From: Cellulophaga baltica
GTDB taxonomy: Bacteria; Bacteroidota; Bacteroidia; Flavobacteriales; Flavobacteriaceae
Length of the DNA: 64,000 bases
Reading direction: 5' to 3'
Assembly: GCF_018861125.1 (NCBI RefSeq)
Contig: NZ_JAHKQN010000013.1
Coordinates: 536,599-600,598 of the forward strand
The notes beneath the pieces are model-generated. The model saw only the letters and a program-made list of their open reading frames with translations, made no database searches and had not been told where the DNA came from. Both the position numbers and the translations under genes were made by a program. How positions within the stretch are numbered: the first letter of the stretch is position 1; the number at the start of each line of letters is the position of its first letter. Positions 36,386 to 45,709 of the stretch are shown piece by piece.

Positions 36386-36521
36386 GTTAAAATTTAATAA
36401 TTATTAACCGTTAGTTTTACTAGTATGATAAATAAATGGCTTTAAAAACATTCATTCCTATTTTCAAAAAAGACTTTTTAAAGTTAAATTGCCAATAAGG
36501 AAAATAGCTACAAAACTGAAA

Positions 36522-37277
36522 ATGAATAAACCAACCACCATTAAAGAAGTATTAGTTGCTTTAGATGAAATTATCGAAGAATCAATTGTAACTAACAGTC
36601 GGTTAGGCTTTTTTGCATATTTATACAGAAGAACTACTGCTGAAATACTTAAAGAAGTTGAACTAGGTAGTTTTGAGAATAATGAACAATTACAACGTAT
36701 GGATGTTGCATTCGCTAATCTTTACATTGATGCCTACCACGATTATAAAGCTGGCAAACCCGTAAGTAAATGTTGGGCTTACTCTTTTGTAAGTGCAGAT
36801 GAAAAACTAAGTATAATACAACATATTTTATTGGGAGTAAATGCCCATATAAATTTAGACCTTGGTATTGCAACTGCCGCAACTATGAAAGGTAAAGATA
36901 TTAGTGATATAGAAAACGATTTTAATAAAGTAAATGATATCTTATTTAATATTACTAATGAAATGCAAAACCGATTAAGCAGGGTTTCTCCATTACTATT
37001 TATACTTGATATGCTTATAAAAAATACTGATGAGCAAATTATAGATTTTAGCATGCGAAAAGCTAGGGAGCAATCATGGAATAGCACTAACTATTTATGG
37101 ACATTGGACGATGAGCAGTTACCAGAGGCAATAAGCAACCTTGATTTTATAGTTTATAAATTTGCGACAATTTTAAAAAACCCTAAATCAATATTCATCA
37201 AGTTCGCATTAAAATGTATAAGTTTTTTTGAAGAAAAGAACATCAGCAAAATAATTAACAAGCTAAAAGAGGATTAA
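36522..37277 (+). CDS. DUF5995 family protein
   Basis: The ATG at 36522 gives 251 residues; a TTG eleven codons upstream is less likely. The sequence is helical, with FFAYLYRRTTAEILKEV near 35, QHILLGVNAHINLDLGIATA near 110 and a C-terminal helical bundle, matching the DUF5995 family. There is no signal or membrane helix. It diverges from the nitrate reductase operon and is convergent with the NarL-like regulator gene four bases away. Its role in nitrate use is not shown. Confidence 0.78.
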   Translation: MNKPTTIKEVLVALDEIIEESIVTNSRLGFFAYLYRRTTAEILKEVELGSFENNEQLQRMDVAFANLYIDAYHDYKAGKPVSKCWAYSFVSADEKLSIIQHILLGVNAHINLDLGIATAATMKGKDISDIENDFNKVNDILFNITNEMQNRLSRVSPLLFILDMLIKNTDEQIIDFSMRKAREQSWNSTNYLWTLDDEQLPEAISNLDFIVYKFATILKNPKSIFIKFALKCISFFEEKNISKIINKLKED

Positions 37278-37280
37278 AGT

Positions 37281-37949
37281 TTAAACCAAGTTAAACTCTT
37301 GTGCTTTTTTAGATAAATCGATAAGGTTTTTAACTTCCATTTTACGCATTAAATTAAAACGATGTGTTTCAACAGTACGCTTACTATTTTCTAATTGTTC
37401 AGAAATTTGTTTGTTTGTTAAACCAGAAAGTATCAATTCTAGGATTTGAAGTTCTTTACCCGTTAAATCAAAAGGATTATCGCTATTTTTTGCAGGTTTT
37501 GATGGTTTATCTACACTTTTACCTCCATTTAAGAGGTTATTTACAAGTACATTTGAAATATCACCACTAAAATACTTACCACCCTGCTGTACCGTACGTA
37601 TAGCTTTAATAAACTCTATTTTACCAGTATCTTTTAGTAAATAACCACTAGCACCTGCACTTACTGATTTTAATATATACTCTTCAGAATCATGCATTGA
37701 AAGTATAATTGCCTTGACATTTGTACCTTGTTTGTTTAGCATACTAACTGCATCAATACCATTCATTACTGGCATTCGAATATCAATAATTAAAAGATCT
37801 GGTTTTTTTTCATTTACCATATCTATAGCTTCCTTTCCATTAGAAACCTCAGCTACAACTACTAAATCTTCTTCCTCTTCAAGTAAAGCTCTTATTCCAT
37901 CTCTAACTAAAGAATGATCATCTGCTAAAACAATTTTTGTGGTTTTCAT
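37281..37949 (-). CDS. NarL/FixJ-type response regulator of the nitrate island
   Basis: The 222-residue protein has a receiver domain (1-122) with VLADDHSLV, phospho-acceptor LLIIDIRMP and the lysine in YLLKDTG. A linker and a LuxR-type helix-turn-helix follow (about 158-222, LTNKQISEQL and SKRTVETHRFNLMRKM). No kinase adjoins it, but a NarX-like kinase lies at 52665-54482 in the same island, so they are probable partners. TACGTA repeats stand before its own gene. Its recognition helix differs from E. coli NarL (E and T in place of K188 and V189), so identical site preference cannot be assumed. Confidence 0.9.
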   Translation of the reverse strand: MKTTKIVLADDHSLVRDGIRALLEEEEDLVVVAEVSNGKEAIDMVNEKKPDLLIIDIRMPVMNGIDAVSMLNKQGTNVKAIILSMHDSEEYILKSVSAGASGYLLKDTGKIEFIKAIRTVQQGGKYFSGDISNVLVNNLLNGGKSVDKPSKPAKNSDNPFDLTGKELQILELILSGLTNKQISEQLENSKRTVETHRFNLMRKMEVKNLIDLSKKAQEFNLV

Positions 37950-37968
37950 TAAAAAATAAATATTTATA

Positions 37969-38005
37969 CAAATATAAAATAAAAAATACGTAGTTAAAAT
38001 ACGTA
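37969..38005 (-). promoter_or_regulatory. TACGTA operator pair and -7 box before the NarL-like gene
   Basis: Two TACGTA half-sites lie at 37987-37992 and 38000-38005, 13 bases apart. A perfect -7 box TATATTTG lies at 37969-37976 on the minus strand, giving a start near 37962 and a 13-base leader. The first half-site also reads TACGTATTTTTT, one base from the TACGTANTTTTG pattern of the other nitrate promoters. Confidence 0.6.
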
Positions 38006-38022
38006 TTTTTCTAATAAAAATT

Positions 38023-38060
38023 AAACTCTTTTATTGCTAATTTAGGCAAGAAAAGAGTTT
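38023..38060 (-). terminator. probable terminator of the endonuclease gene
   Basis: A perfect ten-base stem AAACTCTTTT/AAAAGAGTTT with an 18-base loop follows the endonuclease stop by about 13 bases. On the minus strand it continues AATTTTTATTAG. The loop is long, so the call is moderate. Confidence 0.55.
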
Positions 38061-38073
38061 AATTAAAAAGTTA

Positions 38074-39513
38074 TTATATTGAAGTACTAGTGTCTACAAT
38101 AGACTCTATAGTGTTTTCAATAGAATCAGGAATATTTTCAAAAAAATCATATCCGGTAATTGCTTCTATATCATCAACTGATGTTCCAAATTCTGTCCAA
38201 TCACTACTTATATTTTGATCATTAGGCACACTAATAGCAATCATACGTGTTGCTGTTGTTACCCGATTAATATCATTAGAACCATTTGGTAATATTAAGG
38301 CTACTTTCCAAAAAGTTTCAGGAACCGTAATATTATCTTCATAAATATAATCAAAAGAACCGTTTGAACCTGTACCACCAACACCTATAACTCCTGCTAT
38401 AATGTGTACCTCATGACCTTCATCAATAACCTCTCTTAAATAATCCTCAAAATTAGCCCATATACCTTGGTTATTATCTGGAGATTGAGGTACAATATTT
38501 GTCATATAATATGTGTTTTCATTTGAGTCATCATCACCATTTCTATCAGCTGAAGGGCAAAGGTGACCTCTATCAAAACCAGTATTTGTATAATTTGAAG
38601 TTGATGCAGTAAAAAAGTTGCTTGGTAATGATGCATCTTGTTTAAAACAATTGCATCTATCTGAACTACCCGTCCAGGCTGTACTTAAATGCCAACTTAC
38701 CCAATTTGCAGTTCCTTTAGAATTATTATATGATAAAACATAATCTGTATTATCAAGATAATAATTATCTGAGTCTGTACTTGCGTTAGAAGGGTTTCCA
38801 AAAGTTATATTACTATCTTTTGTCGCAATAGTTGAATCTTCAGAAGATGTAGAAACGCTCATTTCAATATTATCAAAATTTATTCTATTTGAACTTCCTG
38901 ATAATTTTATAATTCCATAACGTACACTTTCAAATTCATCCACATCATAAGTAACCGTGTTTAAAGTTGTTGAACTAGATGTTATTATATCTCCAAGTGT
39001 TAACCATGTATCACCACTATCATACGAAACAACTAATTGCCATGTTGAAGAACCGTCTGAACCATAGACTGCATGCCTAATACTTAATGACTCAACACCA
39101 TCAGTCATATCAAAATTCATTAGTAAATGCCCAGTATTTCTTATCCTTACTGATTTAGAACCGTATTTTCTATCATTAGATAATGATCCAATTAAGGCAT
39201 CCGAAAGGTTCCAACTACCTGAATTTTCAATAGTAATATCGGCTTCACTGTAGCTTGATTTTGTTGCGTCTTCAAAATCTTCAATAAAACCTTCTACTCC
39301 CTTTGCCGTATGATTATGTTTAAAATACCCCTCGTTGTCATACAAATACAAAGTTGTAGATAATGAACCCGTAATTATTAAACCTTCGGTTGTTGTCGAA
39401 GTAGTTTCTGAATCATCATAATAATTTTCTTCATCATTATTTGTACAGCCTGTAAGTAGACCTGTTACAATCAGTAGCGCAATAAATCTCTTTAAAAAAA
39501 TAGTTTTTGTCAT
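38074..39513 (-). CDS. DNA/RNA non-specific endonuclease lipoprotein
   Basis: The 479-residue protein has a lipoprotein signal (lipobox LLTGC, cysteine 22) and a beta-rich domain (about 60-225) with YGSKSVRIRNTGHLLMNFD resembling secreted carbohydrate/adhesion modules. A C-terminal NUC1-type nuclease follows, with TGFDRGHLCPSADR carrying the catalytic DRGH and YYMTNIVPQSPDNNQG. It would cut DNA and RNA outside the cell. It lies between the porin gene and the NarL-like gene on the same strand but has its own spacing (149 bases) and a terminator on each side, so it is probably separate from the nitrate operon. Confidence 0.9.
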   Translation of the reverse strand: MTKTIFLKRFIALLIVTGLLTGCTNNDEENYYDDSETTSTTTEGLIITGSLSTTLYLYDNEGYFKHNHTAKGVEGFIEDFEDATKSSYSEADITIENSGSWNLSDALIGSLSNDRKYGSKSVRIRNTGHLLMNFDMTDGVESLSIRHAVYGSDGSSTWQLVVSYDSGDTWLTLGDIITSSSTTLNTVTYDVDEFESVRYGIIKLSGSSNRINFDNIEMSVSTSSEDSTIATKDSNITFGNPSNASTDSDNYYLDNTDYVLSYNNSKGTANWVSWHLSTAWTGSSDRCNCFKQDASLPSNFFTASTSNYTNTGFDRGHLCPSADRNGDDDSNENTYYMTNIVPQSPDNNQGIWANFEDYLREVIDEGHEVHIIAGVIGVGGTGSNGSFDYIYEDNITVPETFWKVALILPNGSNDINRVTTATRMIAISVPNDQNISSDWTEFGTSVDDIEAITGYDFFENIPDSIENTIESIVDTSTSI

Positions 39514-39602
39514 TTCGTCGATTATTTAATAATAAATAACGAAATTATTTTTTGTAAATTAAATAATAATTAATAGAATTTTAAATTAATAAAAAGAAAA
39601 AA

Positions 39603-39636
39603 CCACCACAATTACTTATAAAAGTAATTATGATGG
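39603..39636 (-). terminator. terminator of the nrt-porin operon
   Basis: A 15-base imperfect stem (CCACCACAATTACTT with AAGTAATTATGATGG) and a four-base loop are followed on the minus strand by TTTTTTC. It lies 26 bases after the porin stop codon. Confidence 0.85.
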
Positions 39637-39662
39637 CTGAATAGAAAACTAAATATAAGTTC

Positions 39663-40943
39663 TTATTTAGCTGTGTTTAAAAACTTTGGCTTGATGGTTA
39701 ACATTGCCCATGCCCAGTTTTGTCCACCAGCTGCTGCAGCAGCAGTAGTACCTTTTAATTCATACATACCATCACTAGCAAACATTTGAGAATAACCTAT
39801 TGCAAGTCCGAAACCTTTAAATTTCTTTGCATAAACTAAATCAACTTCTGTACCTAATGATTTTTCTCCACTTGCTAATTCTTGTTCTCCACTAAAGTTT
39901 AATGCTTTTACTAATAAGCTTGAAGTTTCATTTAAAGTAAACTTAGCACTTGCATGAACATCAAATAAACCGATTGAATTTGCATGATTACCTACGTAGA
40001 AATAATCCATAAACCCGTTAAACTTGTGGTTTGTACCATATAAGGGAAAGAACGCACCTGTTTCACCAGCATCACCATCATTTCCACTAATAATTTCAGT
40101 ACCCAAACCTAAAGCAACTTTACTTGAAGCTTTATACGTTAAATCTAAACTTGCTAAATATGCGCCTTTTACTTTTAAACCACCTTGTCTCTCACCAGTT
40201 TGTACAAAAAAGTTACCTGCTAAACCTAAGCTTCCTTTTTTATAGTTTAAATGTGTACCAATAGTTTGTAAACTATTTACACCATCAGGTGTTAAACCAT
40301 CTTCTTCATAAGCTTGAAAACCATTATTTAAAACTAACAAACTACCTGAAAAAGCATCCCAACTTTGTTTCATATAAATGTATTGCATTGCTTTATATGA
40401 GAAAAAACCTGTTGTTGTATATTCTGTTCCAACAGATTGAAAACCTGCAGGGTTATCAAAATCTTGATTAAATGCTAAACCTAAGTCAAAAAGAAATTTA
40501 CCTTTTTTATATTTAAGTAATGCAGCATCATGGTTTCTACCTTGTTGTGCCCAATTTAAACCTCCAAATATTCTTTGATCGTCATATGAAATTACTTGTC
40601 TACCTAATTTTGTAGAAAAACCTTCACCTAATTTAATATCTGCCCATGCTTCAAACACTGCAAATGAATTATTTTCATCATCTGGAAGAATTTGTCTATT
40701 CTCACCCCAAACCATAACATCTTGTAAACTCACATAAACCTTATAAGATTCATCTTGGTAGCCAAAATTAAGTCTTGCTCTTGTTGATGTTGCAAAACCA
40801 GCATCTGCGCCGTCAGCAATTACATTACCATATCCATGGCGGTATTCTGTTCTTGGTCTAAATTCTCCATCAATAGTAATTTGTGCATTAATAAATTGAA
40901 CAGAGAATAAAGCAACTGCGATTAATAAGTTCAGTTTTTTCAT
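39663..40943 (-). CDS. alginate-export-type outer-membrane porin of the nitrate operon
   Basis: The 426-residue protein has a signal peptide ending QFINAQ and then a beta-barrel of the alginate_exp type, with EFRPRTEYRHGYGNV, STRARLNFGY and LGRQVISYDDQRIFGG. It ends with an outer-membrane terminal strand (WAMLTIKPKF). It begins 30 bases after the second nitrate ABC ATPase gene and precedes the operon terminator. Its position makes an outer-membrane nitrate/anion channel the likely job, rather than alginate export. That role is inferred from context. Confidence 0.82.
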   Translation of the reverse strand: MKKLNLLIAVALFSVQFINAQITIDGEFRPRTEYRHGYGNVIADGADAGFATSTRARLNFGYQDESYKVYVSLQDVMVWGENRQILPDDENNSFAVFEAWADIKLGEGFSTKLGRQVISYDDQRIFGGLNWAQQGRNHDAALLKYKKGKFLFDLGLAFNQDFDNPAGFQSVGTEYTTTGFFSYKAMQYIYMKQSWDAFSGSLLVLNNGFQAYEEDGLTPDGVNSLQTIGTHLNYKKGSLGLAGNFFVQTGERQGGLKVKGAYLASLDLTYKASSKVALGLGTEIISGNDGDAGETGAFFPLYGTNHKFNGFMDYFYVGNHANSIGLFDVHASAKFTLNETSSLLVKALNFSGEQELASGEKSLGTEVDLVYAKKFKGFGLAIGYSQMFASDGMYELKGTTAAAAAGGQNWAWAMLTIKPKFLNTAK

Positions 40944-40973
40944 TTTAAAAAAATTTAGTTGTTTTTTTGTTTT

Positions 40974-41801
40974 TTAGTGTTCTAGAAAATCAATTAAGTG
41001 TTTTCTATAAGTATAATAATCAGGGTGATCAAGTACTGCTTTTCTAGTTCTTGGTCTTTCAAAATCTATGTTTAGAACATCCCCAATTTTTGCTTTTGGT
41101 CCACTAGTCATCATTACTACGCGGTCTGCTAAAAAAATAGCTTCATCAACATCATGGGTAATCATGACAGCTGTGATTTTTTCTTTATTCCATATTTCAA
41201 TTAGAATATCTTGAAGTTCACCACGCGTTAAAGAATCGAGCATTCCAAAAGGCTCATCTAATAATAATACTTTAGGTTTTATAGCGAAGGCTCTTGCGAT
41301 ACCTACACGTTGTTGCATTCCTTGAGATAATTCATTTGCTTTTTTATGAAAAGCACCATCTAAACCTACTTTGTGTAAATAATACTTAGCAATATCAGTT
41401 CTTTGTGCTTTTGTAGCATGAGGGAATACTTGGTTTACACCTAATAACACATTTTGCAATGCTGTCATCCAAGGCATTAAACTTGGCGATTGAAAAATTA
41501 CACCACGATCTGGCCCCGGACCTTTTACCGGGTTACCAAGCACAGCAATATTTCCTCCAGATATTGGGTTTAAACCCGCAATCATTGATAACATTGTTGT
41601 TTTTCCACAACCTGAATGCCCAATGATAGTTACAAACTCTTCCTTCATAATTTGAAGGTTCAAGTTTTCTAAAACTACATAGTCACCTTTTGGAGTAGGG
41701 TACACCTTTTTCAAATCTTTAAGGTCAAGCATTACTTTTGACGGAAATACAATTCCATTTTCTGAATAAGTATTGGTGTTTTTTATAGTACTTGTGTTCA
41801 T
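40974..41801 (-). CDS. nitrate/sulfonate-type ABC ATPase (NrtD-like)
   Basis: The 275-residue ATPase has a Walker [10 protein letters not shown] near 58, a signature LSQGMQQR near 158, Walker B LLLDEPFG and the switch ITHD. It shares the TauB/SsuB/NrtD pattern ([17 protein letters not shown]). It lies 13 bases after the first ATPase gene in the nrt operon. Unlike cyanobacterial NrtC it carries no C-terminal binding-protein-like domain. It powers uptake through the NrtB-like permease. Confidence 0.92.
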   Translation of the reverse strand: MNTSTIKNTNTYSENGIVFPSKVMLDLKDLKKVYPTPKGDYVVLENLNLQIMKEEFVTIIGHSGCGKTTMLSMIAGLNPISGGNIAVLGNPVKGPGPDRGVIFQSPSLMPWMTALQNVLLGVNQVFPHATKAQRTDIAKYYLHKVGLDGAFHKKANELSQGMQQRVGIARAFAIKPKVLLLDEPFGMLDSLTRGELQDILIEIWNKEKITAVMITHDVDEAIFLADRVVMMTSGPKAKIGDVLNIDFERPRTRKAVLDHPDYYTYRKHLIDFLEH

Positions 41802-41814
41802 ATCGTAAATTGAT

Positions 41815-42660
41815 TTAAAGTGATCCTACAAAGCTTTTTGGTTCTAAATCTGGCAATACATATTCTACTTCTGAAACCGATTTTCTTTCGTCACCAATAG
41901 TCATTAAATAAGCGATAATTTCATTTCTAGTTTTCATGAAGTTTTCATTGTCATTCAAAGCAGTTTTATCACGAGGACGGTCAATCTCTATTTTGAATTC
42001 TGGCCCTAATGTGGCGTTTGGCCCTGGCTTTAAAGGAATGATTCTATCTGCCATATAAATACCTTCATCAACATCATTCGTAATAAGTAATGCTGTACGT
42101 TTATCTTGATTCCAGATGTTTAATATTTCATCTTGTAAATTACCTCTTGTCAATGCATCTAACGCTCCTAAAGGTTCATCCATAATAATCATTTCTGGTT
42201 TCATTGCCAATGCTCTTGCCACTGCAACACGTTGGCGCATTCCACCAGATAATTCTTTTGGTCTTTTATTAATTGCATGTGAAAGCCCCACCATTTCAAC
42301 GAAGCTTTTTACACGCTCCATTATTTCTGATTTACTCTCTTTTGGGAAAGCTTCAGTAACTGCCATTGCAACATTTTGACCTACAGTTAACCATGGTAAT
42401 AAAGAGTAATTTTGAAAAATTACACCACGTTCATGGCTTGTATCTACAACTGGTTCGCCTTTAAATAAAACTTCACCACTTGTTGGTTTTATAAGTCCGT
42501 TAATTAAATTTACTAGAGTAGTTTTGCCACTACCTGTAAAGCCAACTATCGCAACAAATTCACCCTCTTCAATAGTAAGATTGATATTAGACAATACCTC
42601 TGTACTATCTTTTCCTGTTCCGTATGTTTTACAAACATTTTTTAGTTCTAAATATGCCAT
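41815..42660 (-). CDS. nitrate/sulfonate-type ABC ATPase (NrtC/D-like)
   Basis: The 281-residue ATPase has a Walker [10 protein letters not shown] near 42, a signature LSGGMRQR near 143, Walker B IIMDEPLG and a switch LITND, where the usual histidine is replaced by asparagine. That change suggests this subunit contributes a degenerate catalytic site while the second ATPase keeps histidine. It lies 23 bases after the permease gene. It has no NrtA-like C-terminal regulatory domain. Confidence 0.9.
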   Translation of the reverse strand: MAYLELKNVCKTYGTGKDSTEVLSNINLTIEEGEFVAIVGFTGSGKTTLVNLINGLIKPTSGEVLFKGEPVVDTSHERGVIFQNYSLLPWLTVGQNVAMAVTEAFPKESKSEIMERVKSFVEMVGLSHAINKRPKELSGGMRQRVAVARALAMKPEMIIMDEPLGALDALTRGNLQDEILNIWNQDKRTALLITNDVDEGIYMADRIIPLKPGPNATLGPEFKIEIDRPRDKTALNDNENFMKTRNEIIAYLMTIGDERKSVSEVEYVLPDLEPKSFVGSL

Positions 42661-42683
42661 GTTATAGAGTTTTAATATTTAGA

Positions 42684-43784
42684 TTAAATTCCTTCATTCT
42701 TGTTAAATGATACCATTTGTTGTACTGTTAGCATTAACCTATCTAACAGAAAACCTATAATACCAATCACGAACATGGCAACGATTATTTTTGAATTTGA
42801 ATCGTTTGCTCCGTTTTGGAATTCTTCCCAAACGAACAAACCTAAACCAGGACTTTGTGCAAGTAATTCAATTGCAATTAATACCATCCAAGCTACAGAT
42901 AAAGTAATACGTAGACCTGTGAAAATCAGCGGTAATGATGATGGTAATATTACTTTGAATACTTTTTGAAAAGTACCAAGCTTTAAAACTTTAGCTACAT
43001 TTATATAATCTTTATCAACCGAAGCTACACCCATTGCTGTGTTAACTAATGTTGCCCACATGGCACATAAACCAACACTTATAAATGAAATAACAAAAGC
43101 ATTATCAGAGCTTTTACCTATGTAGATAGTTTTTACAATCATAAACACAAGTAAGTACCAAACTACTGGAGAAACTGGCTTAAAAATTTGAATAAACCAA
43201 TTGAAAGCGCTTTTAAGAGTTGGACTTAAACCTATAATTATACCTATTGGAACTGCAATTAATAAGGCTAACAAAAAGCCCGCAAATACCGTTTTAATAC
43301 TTGTTAGTACCGTATCAATAAATGATGCTCTACCTGTGTAAACTATTGGGGCTTTACCTTTTGCTATCAATTTTTGGTTTGTTGCTTCCATTTTGGTTGC
43401 AAAAGCATCTTTTTTCTCTTTAATAATATAATGATCTGCTATTAAAGATTGTAATGATGCCCATACTTGTGTTGGTGAAGGCAAAGTATTTGGTTGACAC
43501 CCACTTTCACCAGACTCAATACAAGCACGCTCTGCATCAGCCGCTGCTTGCCCTTGTTCTGTAAGTGCTTTTTCAACTTTATAATCAGCTTCTTTATTGT
43601 ATAGCGCTTTAGAACCTAAATGCCATAAGCCTATGAATAATAGGATAGAAAGAATTGTAATACCGGTTTTTTTAAAACCGCCTAAAAAATTGACTTTCCC
43701 TAATTTCAACTTTAAAAATTCAGTTATTGGCTTCATAATATTAGGTGCTTGACTTTCTGTTTTTAATGTAATTTCCTGTTTCAT
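42684..43784 (-). CDS. nitrate-type ABC transporter permease (NrtB-like)
   Basis: The 366-residue protein has a first membrane helix near 40-58 and a long soluble stretch to about 155 (EADYKVEKALTEQGQAAADA). The binding-protein-dependent transport domain follows, with AGFLLALLIAVPIGIIIGLS and the ATPase-contact loop around VLKLGTFQKVFKVILPSSLP. The insert after helix one is longer than in cyanobacterial NrtB and is shared by Bacteroidota NrtB-like proteins. It forms the inner-membrane channel for the nrt operon. Confidence 0.92.
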   Translation of the reverse strand: MKQEITLKTESQAPNIMKPITEFLKLKLGKVNFLGGFKKTGITILSILLFIGLWHLGSKALYNKEADYKVEKALTEQGQAAADAERACIESGESGCQPNTLPSPTQVWASLQSLIADHYIIKEKKDAFATKMEATNQKLIAKGKAPIVYTGRASFIDTVLTSIKTVFAGFLLALLIAVPIGIIIGLSPTLKSAFNWFIQIFKPVSPVVWYLLVFMIVKTIYIGKSSDNAFVISFISVGLCAMWATLVNTAMGVASVDKDYINVAKVLKLGTFQKVFKVILPSSLPLIFTGLRITLSVAWMVLIAIELLAQSPGLGLFVWEEFQNGANDSNSKIIVAMFVIGIIGFLLDRLMLTVQQMVSFNKNEGI

Positions 43785-43823
43785 TTTGCTTTGCTTTTTA
43801 GGTTGTTAAGCGATAACTAAACT

Positions 43824-45197
43824 TTAATCTTTATTACCAATAGAAAAGCTATTGATATACCCAATTGGATCTTTAGCATCATAACTTGTACCGTCAATAA
43901 AGTCTGCAGATGCTGGTTTATAACCATCAGTATCAGGAATATCTGACTCTGGTATTTTACCTTCAGCAACTAATAAATCTGCCGCTTTTTTCCATACATC
44001 TGGTCTATAAATATCTTTGATAGTTGTTTCATACCAATCAGCAGATTTAGCTTCAGGAATTTGCCCCCATCTACGCATTTGTGTTAAGAACCAAATACCA
44101 TCAGAATAAAAAGGATATGTTGCGTTATACTTATAAAAAACATTAAAGTCTGGCATATCACGTTTATCACCTTTTTCAAACTCAAAAGTACCTGTCATGG
44201 AATTTGCTAATACTTCTTCTGGTGCACCTACGTATTGAGACATCGATAATATTTTTACAGCTTCAGCTCTGTTTGATGGTTCATCTAACCACTTACCTGC
44301 ACGTATTAATGCTTTTGTAACTGCTACAGCTGTATTAGGGTTCTCTTCAACAAACTTTTTAGTCATTACAAATACTTTTTCTGGGTTATTTTTCCAGATG
44401 TCATAATTTGTAACAACAGGAACACCAATACCTTTAAATACCGCTTGTTGGTTCCAAGGTTCACCTACACAATACCCGTAAATAGTACCTGACTCTAGAG
44501 TAGCTGGCATTTGTGGTGGAGGCGTAACTGATAACAATACTTCAGCATCAATTTGACCTTGAACATTATCAGCCGTATACATACCTGGGTGAATACCCGC
44601 AGCTGCTAACCAATATCTAATTTCATAATTGTGTGTTGATACAGGGAAAACCATTCCCATTTTAAAAGGCTTACCACTATTTTTATACTCCGTAACTACT
44701 GGTTTTAAAGCATCTGCCTTAATTGGATGAACTGGCTTACCATCATCTCCTGTAGGAACATTAGGCTTCATTTTAGACCAAACATCATTTGAAACAGTAA
44801 TACCGTTCCCGTTTAAATCCATAGAAAAAGGAGTTACAAGTTCTGCTTGTCTACCAAAACCAGCGCCCGCTGCAATTGGTTGTCCTGCTAACATATGTGA
44901 GCCATCTAATTGACCATCAATTACACGATCTAAAACATTTTTCCAGTTTGATTGTGCTTCAACAGAAACATAAAGACCTTCTTCTTCAAAAAACCCTTTT
45001 TCTTTTGCAATGGCTAAAGGTGCCATATCTGTTAACTTAATAAAACCAAATGTTAATTGTGGCTTTTCAATTTCAAGGGTTGCAATTTCTTGTGGTTCAG
45101 AAGCTACTTCCTTTGCTTTCTTTTCTTTCCCTCCACATGCGCTTAAAAGAAGCGCTGTAAAAAATGAAAAGGTAAATTTTTTAAGTACGTTTTTCAT
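43824..45197 (-). CDS. nitrate-binding lipoprotein (NrtA-like)
   Basis: The 457-residue protein has a lipoprotein signal with lipobox LLLSAC (cysteine 21) and then a periplasmic binding domain with [20 protein letters not shown] and the [16 protein letters not shown] stretch typical of NrtA/CmpA. It captures nitrate (or nitrite) and hands it to the NrtB-like permease. The start codon lies 21 bases from the operator at 45218-45233. It heads a five-gene operon ending with the porin. Confidence 0.93.
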   Translation of the reverse strand: MKNVLKKFTFSFFTALLLSACGGKEKKAKEVASEPQEIATLEIEKPQLTFGFIKLTDMAPLAIAKEKGFFEEEGLYVSVEAQSNWKNVLDRVIDGQLDGSHMLAGQPIAAGAGFGRQAELVTPFSMDLNGNGITVSNDVWSKMKPNVPTGDDGKPVHPIKADALKPVVTEYKNSGKPFKMGMVFPVSTHNYEIRYWLAAAGIHPGMYTADNVQGQIDAEVLLSVTPPPQMPATLESGTIYGYCVGEPWNQQAVFKGIGVPVVTNYDIWKNNPEKVFVMTKKFVEENPNTAVAVTKALIRAGKWLDEPSNRAEAVKILSMSQYVGAPEEVLANSMTGTFEFEKGDKRDMPDFNVFYKYNATYPFYSDGIWFLTQMRRWGQIPEAKSADWYETTIKDIYRPDVWKKAADLLVAEGKIPESDIPDTDGYKPASADFIDGTSYDAKDPIGYINSFSIGNKD

Positions 45198-45217
45198 GGT
45201 TATTAATTTAAGTGTTC

Positions 45218-45248
45218 TACGTATTAATACTTATTCGTAGCAAATATA
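45218..45248 (-). promoter_or_regulatory. operator and -7 box before the nrtA-like gene
   Basis: The site TACGTATTAATACTTA (45218-45233) is one base from the palindrome seen before the nitrate reductase gene. On the minus strand a perfect -7 box TATATTTG lies just upstream of it (45241-45248), so the operator would fall immediately after the transcription start near 45234. This placement differs from that at the other nitrate promoters. Confidence 0.55.
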
Positions 45249-45709
45249 TAAGTAGTCTTCATTTCATTTTATGAAATTGCACATAACTAAACATCTTTTT
45301 ACACCATTAGTAAAACTGCTAAAAAACATATTTAAGATGTAACTTATTAAAATTCAATTTATTAAATATAATACGTAGTAGCACTTACTTAAATCATATG
45401 AGTACGTATTTATAAAAAAGTTTACTAAAAATAATTTCTGAGGAAACAGAAACCTATATACTTTTAGAAAGAAGTTATTTTTCTAAAGTTATAGCTATTC
45501 CAAATTAGAAAGCCCTGAATAATTTTTGCCATTACCAAATGGATCTTTCCCTCCATCGAGGTATAATTTGAGCTTTCAAAATAGTACTCACAAGAAATCA
45601 CCTATATTAATCTACAAGATTTAGGGTTGAACAATTATACTCATAATTAAATAAGTAACTATAATTAGATGGCAAGGAAAAAATTACTTGAAATAACATA
45701 TCAAGAAAA
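45249..45709. other. long intergenic region with isolated operator half-sites
   Basis: No gene can be supported here. TACGTA half-sites occur at 45372-45377 and 45403-45408. The minus strand of 45495-45620 is open in two frames (one ends YLDGGKDPFGNGKNYSGLSN), which looks like a gene remnant or a dispersed repeat rather than a functional gene. The remainder shows only AT-rich sequence. Confidence 0.5.
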
